Positions 60,254 to 64,000 of a stretch of 64,000 nt of DNA are shown here, piece by piece. Numbering within the stretch: position 1 is the first letter of the stretch; each line of letters opens with the position of its first letter. Under the pieces are notes generated by a model. The model saw only the letters and a program-made list of their open reading frames with translations, searched no databases and was not told the origin of the DNA. The translations under genes and the position numbers were made by a program. The stretch is from Micromonospora yangpuensis (GTDB taxonomy: Bacteria > Actinomycetota > Actinomycetes > Mycobacteriales > Micromonosporaceae). The stretch is from positions 2,356,001 to 2,420,000 of the forward strand of contig NZ_FMIA01000002.1 in assembly GCF_900091615.1 (NCBI RefSeq), written 5' to 3'.

Positions 60254-61180
60254 GTGCCTCACCCCCTCAAACGGCAGTTCCGTCGACTCGCTGTGGACCG
60301 TTCGTACCAGGTCGTCGCCGCCTCGGCCGCGACCCTCGTGGTGGCCTCGGGCACCGGTCTGCTGATCGCCACCGGTGACCGGCCGGAGCCCGACCGGCAG
60401 CAGCCCAGCGCGGTGGCCGAGGTGGCGCCGCAGGCCGGCGAGATCGCCGCCCGCAGTGAACTGCGGGTGCCGGCGAGCGTGGCCCCCTCGCTGACCACCG
60501 CCGCCCCGTCGCCGACCGCCACCGCGTCCCCGTCGGCCGCGTCACCCTCGGCCGCATCGCCCTCGGCCGCATCGCCCTCGGCCGCGCCGTCGCGGGCCGC
60601 CAAGCCGGTCGCCGCCGCCAGCTCCGCCGCGCCGGACCCCGACCTGACCCGCCCGGCCGCGCCCAAGCCGCCGGCGTCGAAGGTCCTCGACCACGTCTAC
60701 CAGGCGCAGACCACGTACTTCTACTGCGGCCCGGCCGCGGTGCGCAACGCGCTCAACGCCGCCGGGATCGAGCGCAGCCAGGACACCCTGGCCGGGATGC
60801 TCGGCACCACCGAGTTCGGCACCAACTCCGCCGCCGACACCACCCGGGTGCTCAACCAACTGGTCGACGGGGCGCCCTACCGGACCCGGATGATCCCCGG
60901 CGGGGCCGCCACCGCGGCCCAGACCGACCGGCTCGTCGACGACGTGGTCACCGCGATCGCCGCCGGCCGCAGCCCGGTGGTGAACATCGCCGGCACCGCC
61001 ACCGACGTCGCCGGTGGCTGGCACTCCTTCCCCGGCGGGCACTACGTCGCGGTGGTCGGCTACCGCGACAACGGCCGGACCGTCCGGATCTCCGACTCGG
61101 CGGACCCGGGCAACGCGCTCTACTGGATGTCCACCTCCGCGCTTGCCGACTGGATCGCCACCCGCGGCTACTCCGCCTGA
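60254..61180 (+). CDS. Exported C39-type cysteine peptidase-like protein
   Basis: 308 residues. N-terminal membrane helix or signal (VVAASAATLVVASGTGLLIATG), a long Ala/Pro/Ser linker with four SAASP repeats (60533-60592), then a C39_2-type papain-like domain (about 145-308): catalytic Cys in YFYCGPAAVRNALNAAG, His in FPGGHYVAVVGY, Asp in ISDSAD. Expected at the cell surface. The upstream c-di-AMP riboswitch links it to osmotic and cell-wall control, as for Rpf-type hydrolases. GTG 60254 with AAGGAG 11 nt upstream. Substrate (peptidoglycan peptide or protein) unknown. Confidence 0.88.
   Translation: MPHPLKRQFRRLAVDRSYQVVAASAATLVVASGTGLLIATGDRPEPDRQQPSAVAEVAPQAGEIAARSELRVPASVAPSLTTAAPSPTATASPSAASPSAASPSAASPSAAPSRAAKPVAAASSAAPDPDLTRPAAPKPPASKVLDHVYQAQTTYFYCGPAAVRNALNAAGIERSQDTLAGMLGTTEFGTNSAADTTRVLNQLVDGAPYRTRMIPGGAATAAQTDRLVDDVVTAIAAGRSPVVNIAGTATDVAGGWHSFPGGHYVAVVGYRDNGRTVRISDSADPGNALYWMSTSALADWIATRGYSA
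60533..60592 (+). repeat. 15-bp tandem repeat in the peptidase linker
   Basis: Units at 60533, 60548, 60563 and 60578 encode SAASP (last copy SAAPS), in frame, in the disordered linker. Confidence 0.9.
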
Positions 61181-61240
61181 CCGGGCTGCCCGCTCCTCGC
61201 CCGGCCCAGCCCCGCACACCGGGGCCGGCCCGGAGACCAA

Positions 61241-61277
61241 CGACGCCGGTCCCCCCGTCACGGGGGGACCGGCGTCG
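61241..61277. terminator. Strong hairpin between convergent genes
   Basis: 17-bp perfect inverted repeat (61241-61257 and 61261-61277) with a 3-nt TCA loop, between the peptidase (ends 61180) and the glycerophosphotransferase-like gene (ends 61320). Bidirectional, no U-tract. Confidence 0.88.
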
Positions 61278-61319
61278 GTCGTCGTACCGGGCGGGGTGGG
61301 TCTCCGCCGGTAGGGGGCC

Positions 61320-63026
61320 TCAGCCGGTGGGGGAGAGGCGTACGCCCCCGCCGGCCTGCGACGGCGTGGCCCGGGGCTCCGGCGGGCTCCAGCCCGGCTC
61401 CAGGTGCCGCCGGGCGGCGGCCAGGAACACCTCGGCGTACGTCTCGGCCGGGAAGTCACCGAGGTAGTGCGCCCGGGTGGCCCACCGGGCCGACGCCGCC
61501 GGATCGGTCTCCAGCAACCGGGTGAGCACCTCCTCGACGTCGGCCAGGTCCCGCCGCAGCAGGTAGCCGGAGGCGGCCAGCGGGAACCGCTCGACGAACC
61601 GGTCGTCGCCCAGCATGTCGGTGACCGCGTACGGCTTGCCCGAGTAGAGGTAGTCGGAGATGACCCCGGAGACGTCGGAGATCAACGCGTCGGAACGGTT
61701 GACGCACTCGGTCAGGGTCAGCTCCCGGCTGGCCGCGCCGAAGACGTGCTGCCGGCCGGTGCGGGACCGGTCCGCGGCGAGCAGCTCGGTCACCCGGGCC
61801 AACTGCCGGGCCGAGGTCGGGTTCTGCGTGGTGTACGGGTGCGCCCGCAGGATCACGGTGGCACCCCGGGCCAGCAGGGCCCGGATCAGCCCCTCGGCCA
61901 CCGGCAGCGAGCAGTAGTTGGCGTCGGCGTGGTGCCCCGTCCAGGTGGGGGTGTAGAGGACGGTCGGGTTGGCCGATGCGGTGACCGGCTCCCGCCGGAC
62001 CTGGATCGCCTCCACCTGCGGGCGGCCGACCACCTCGAACTTTTCGGCCGGGATGGCCACCCCGGCGCGGGCGTACCGCTCGATGGCCGCCGGCCCGGCG
62101 ACGAAGATCCGGTCGAAGATCCCCGACACCGGGTTGGCACTCGGCGCCTTGTCGCTGTCGCCGTGGTGCAGCTGGATGTGGGTCAGCTGGGTGAACCGTA
62201 CGCAGTGGCTGTTCTTCGCGCCGTGGTTGACGTAGAAGGCCGCCCGCAGGCTCGGCACCAGCACCTCGTCCAGCGCCTTGAGCGTCGGGCAGAACACCAC
62301 CGGGGCGCTGGTGGCCGCCGACACCGAGCCGAGGAACTCCGGCTCCCGCAGCACCACCAGGAACGGGCGGCCGAGTCGTTCCAGGTACGGCAGCCACATG
62401 GTGACCTGGTACTCCGAGCCGGGCGGGGCGGAGAAGTAGAGCAGGAACTCCGGCTGGTGCCGGCGCAGCGCCCGCCCCACCGGGGTGCCCGCCTGTGGAC
62501 GCAGCCGGCCCCGGGCCAGGCCCAGGGCCACCGTACCGGCGGCGGCACCGACGGCGAGGGTGGCCAGCAGGGCCACCACCGCCGGCAGCACCAGCAGGGC
62601 GGCCAGGGCCACCACCGCGAGCAGCGCCAGCACGGCGTTGCCCAGCTGGGCGGCGATGGTCGCCGACCACTGCCGGACCGGTAGGTTGGCCGCCCGCAGC
62701 TCCAGCAGGCCGGCCTCGCGCAGCGGCCCGGCGAACAGGATCAGCCCCAGCACTGCCAGCGCGGTGACCGCCAGCACCGGATCGAAGCCGGCGTCGAGCC
62801 GGCGGGCGTAGCCGACCAGGACGCCCGCCGCCACCAGGGTCGTCTCGGGCAGCACGTCGGCGGCGGGCCGGACCCGGCGCTCCCACGCGGCGGCGGCCAG
62901 CGCCGCCACGGCCAGCGCCAGCCCCCAGCCGGTGGCCCCGGTGAGGGCGACGACGCCGAAGGCGAGCAGGGCCAGGCCGGTGGTCAGGCACCTGGCGATC
63001 AGCTTCCTGACCAGGTCACCACGCAT
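61320..63026 (-). CDS. CDP-glycerol/ribitol glycerophosphotransferase-like protein (TagF/TarL family)
   Basis: 568 residues. N-terminal third has five to six membrane helices (GLALLAFGVVALTG to VVALLATLAVGAAAG); the rest is a GT-B poly(alditol phosphate) transferase: YVNHGAKNSHCVRF, HIQLHHGDSDKAPS, VLYTPTWTGHHADANY, LRAHPYTTQNP, and DVSGVISDYLYSGKPYAVTD. Extends poly(glycerol/ribitol phosphate) or a similar chain. ATG 63026 has GGAGTGAC upstream. 42 bp downstream of the cytidylyltransferase/SDR gene, which supplies CDP-alditol, so the two form a teichoic-acid-like pair. Confidence 0.85.
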   Translation of the reverse strand: MRGDLVRKLIARCLTTGLALLAFGVVALTGATGWGLALAVAALAAAAWERRVRPAADVLPETTLVAAGVLVGYARRLDAGFDPVLAVTALAVLGLILFAGPLREAGLLELRAANLPVRQWSATIAAQLGNAVLALLAVVALAALLVLPAVVALLATLAVGAAAGTVALGLARGRLRPQAGTPVGRALRRHQPEFLLYFSAPPGSEYQVTMWLPYLERLGRPFLVVLREPEFLGSVSAATSAPVVFCPTLKALDEVLVPSLRAAFYVNHGAKNSHCVRFTQLTHIQLHHGDSDKAPSANPVSGIFDRIFVAGPAAIERYARAGVAIPAEKFEVVGRPQVEAIQVRREPVTASANPTVLYTPTWTGHHADANYCSLPVAEGLIRALLARGATVILRAHPYTTQNPTSARQLARVTELLAADRSRTGRQHVFGAASRELTLTECVNRSDALISDVSGVISDYLYSGKPYAVTDMLGDDRFVERFPLAASGYLLRRDLADVEEVLTRLLETDPAASARWATRAHYLGDFPAETYAEVFLAAARRHLEPGWSPPEPRATPSQAGGGVRLSPTG

Positions 63027-63068
63027 GTCACTCCGCTTTCCGGTCGCGCTCGGGGGGTGGGCGCCGGT

Positions 63069-64000
63069 TCAGCCGGTCACCACGGCGGAGGGCCGGGTGG
63101 CCTGACTCGGCACGGTCGCCGCCGCCGGGGCCTCGCCGGGTGCCCGCCGGACGTCGATGACCTGCCCGGTCAGCTCGGAGATCAGCACGTCCAGCGAGGC
63201 CTGGGCGACGGTCTCGGCGGCCAGCAGGGTGTGCTCCGGCTCCTCGCCGAAGGCCCGGGTCCGCATCGGGGTGGCGGTGCGCTCCGGGTTGATGCAGTTG
63301 ACCCGGACGCCCAGCTCGGCCCACTCGTCGGCGAGCGCCTGGGTCAGGTTGACCAGGGCGGCCTTGGTGGAGGAGTAGAGCGCGTACTGGGAGCGGCCCC
63401 GGGTGTAGGAGCTGGACGTGTAGAGCAGCAGCTGACCCTTGGTCTGCTGCAGGTAGGGCAGCGACTGCCGGGCGATGGTGACCGGCCCGACGAAGTTGAC
63501 CTGCAGGACCCGGTCCATGGTCGCCTCGTCCATGTCGACCAGGGCGCCCTTCTCCAGGATGCCCGCGGTGACCACGACGTGGTCGATGCGCCCGGTGGCC
63601 TCGAACGCGGTCTTCAACGCCGCCTCGACGTCGGTGGCCTGCTCCACGTGGGTGCCGGTGCCGGAGCGGCTGAACGGGAACACCTGGGCGCCGTAGCGGC
63701 GGGCCAGCTCGGTCAGCTCGTGGCCGATGCCGTAGCTGCCGCCGAAGACCACGATCGTCCGCCCGGCCAGCTCCTCGGAGTAGCTGCGCGGGTCGGTCAG
63801 CCGGGGCACCTGGGCGGCGGCGAGCTGGAACAGCTTGTCCGCCAGGTGCACGTCCACCGGGTGGGTGACCTTGATGTTCTCGTCCGAGCCGTCGATCACC
63901 TTGATCGGGGTGCCGGGCAGGTAGCGCAGCACCACGCCGCAGTCGTCGGTGGCGGCGAAGTGCGGGTCGTCGGCGGCCAGCCGGTACGCCTCGCGGATGG
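63069..64000 (-). CDS. Bifunctional cytidylyltransferase/SDR (ribitol-5-phosphate type), 5' end beyond the window
   Basis: The frame runs off the right edge; a GTG at 63935 is internal. Seen in the part present: the end of an IspD/TarI-like cytidylyltransferase (ATDDCGVVLRYLPGTP, IDGSDENIKVTHPVDV) followed by a short-chain dehydrogenase of the TarJ/Bcs1 type (VVFGGSYGIGHEL, VTAGILEKGALV, YTSSSYTRGRSQYALYSSTKAAL with Ser-Tyr-Lys triad, INPERTATPM). Such proteins reduce ribulose-5-phosphate and form CDP-ribitol. Pairs with the downstream transferase for wall-polymer synthesis. Confidence 0.9.
   Translation of the reverse strand, partial: IREAYRLAADDPHFAATDDCGVVLRYLPGTPIKVIDGSDENIKVTHPVDVHLADKLFQLAAAQVPRLTDPRSYSEELAGRTIVVFGGSYGIGHELTELARRYGAQVFPFSRSGTGTHVEQATDVEAALKTAFEATGRIDHVVVTAGILEKGALVDMDEATMDRVLQVNFVGPVTIARQSLPYLQQTKGQLLLYTSSSYTRGRSQYALYSSTKAALVNLTQALADEWAELGVRVNCINPERTATPMRTRAFGEEPEHTLLAAETVAQASLDVLISELTGQVIDVRRAPGEAPAAATVPSQATRPSAVVTG

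Noticed and set aside
1..64000. tRNA, rRNA, insertion sequences, integrases
   Set aside because: No cloverleaf, rRNA-like segment, transposase or integrase motif was recognised on either strand by reading.

Overview
High-GC actinobacterial chromosome, most likely Micromonosporaceae (Micromonospora/Salinispora-like). The basis is near-total G/C use at third codon positions, frequent GTG and TTG starts, a CvnA-D type conservon, a second gyrase-like gene pair in addition to an expected gyrBA, and several DUF families common in that family. No rRNA, tRNA, CRISPR array or insertion sequence was seen. Starts were chosen by ribosome binding site and domain limits where possible.

Region 1 (1-4917): right edge of what looks like an aromatic polyketide cluster, with two related flavin monooxygenases, an acyl-CoA carboxylase beta subunit and its small epsilon subunit. 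Region 2 (4967-10721): alpha/beta hydrolase, an SCP2-like/glycogen-debranching fusion, a CopC-like protein and a large membrane protein. Region 3 (10709-18877): a conservon (sensor kinase, roadblock, DUF742, GTPase) divergent from a diterpenoid operon (P450, class I terpene synthase, class II cyclase), closed by a strong terminator. Region 4 (18963-30694): giant secreted nuclease/nucleotidase, a three-gene extracytoplasmic redox module (secreted protein, DUF6529-like membrane protein, Rieske lipoprotein), a DivIVA-like coiled-coil protein, a PAS-GAF-PP2C phosphatase and a zinc alcohol dehydrogenase. Region 5 (30695-31528): repeat-rich, gene-free stretch.

Region 6 (31529-47289): polytopic DUF6541-like membrane protein, NsrR-like Rrf2 regulator, SGNH esterase, topoisomerase IV-type parE/parC pair, NCS2 permease, Phd/RelE toxin-antitoxin pair, a micro-operon of three small unknown proteins opposite two small GntR regulators, AlkB, HAD phosphatase and a hydrolase. 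Region 7 (47273-58312): a full pseudaminic acid gene set (B, C, H, G, I, F homologues) with a glycosyltransferase, a pyruvyltransferase-family protein and two unrecognised proteins; many junctions overlap by 4 bp (ATGA/GTGA). Region 8 (58571-64000): acyltransferase-3 protein, a C39-type cysteine peptidase behind a c-di-AMP (ydaO/yuaA-class) riboswitch, and poly(ribitol/glycerol-phosphate) genes. Regions 7 and 8 together read as a cell-surface glycopolymer locus.

A recurring oddity is short-period tandem repeats, in frame in at least five proteins and also as hairpin arrays or simple repeats between genes.
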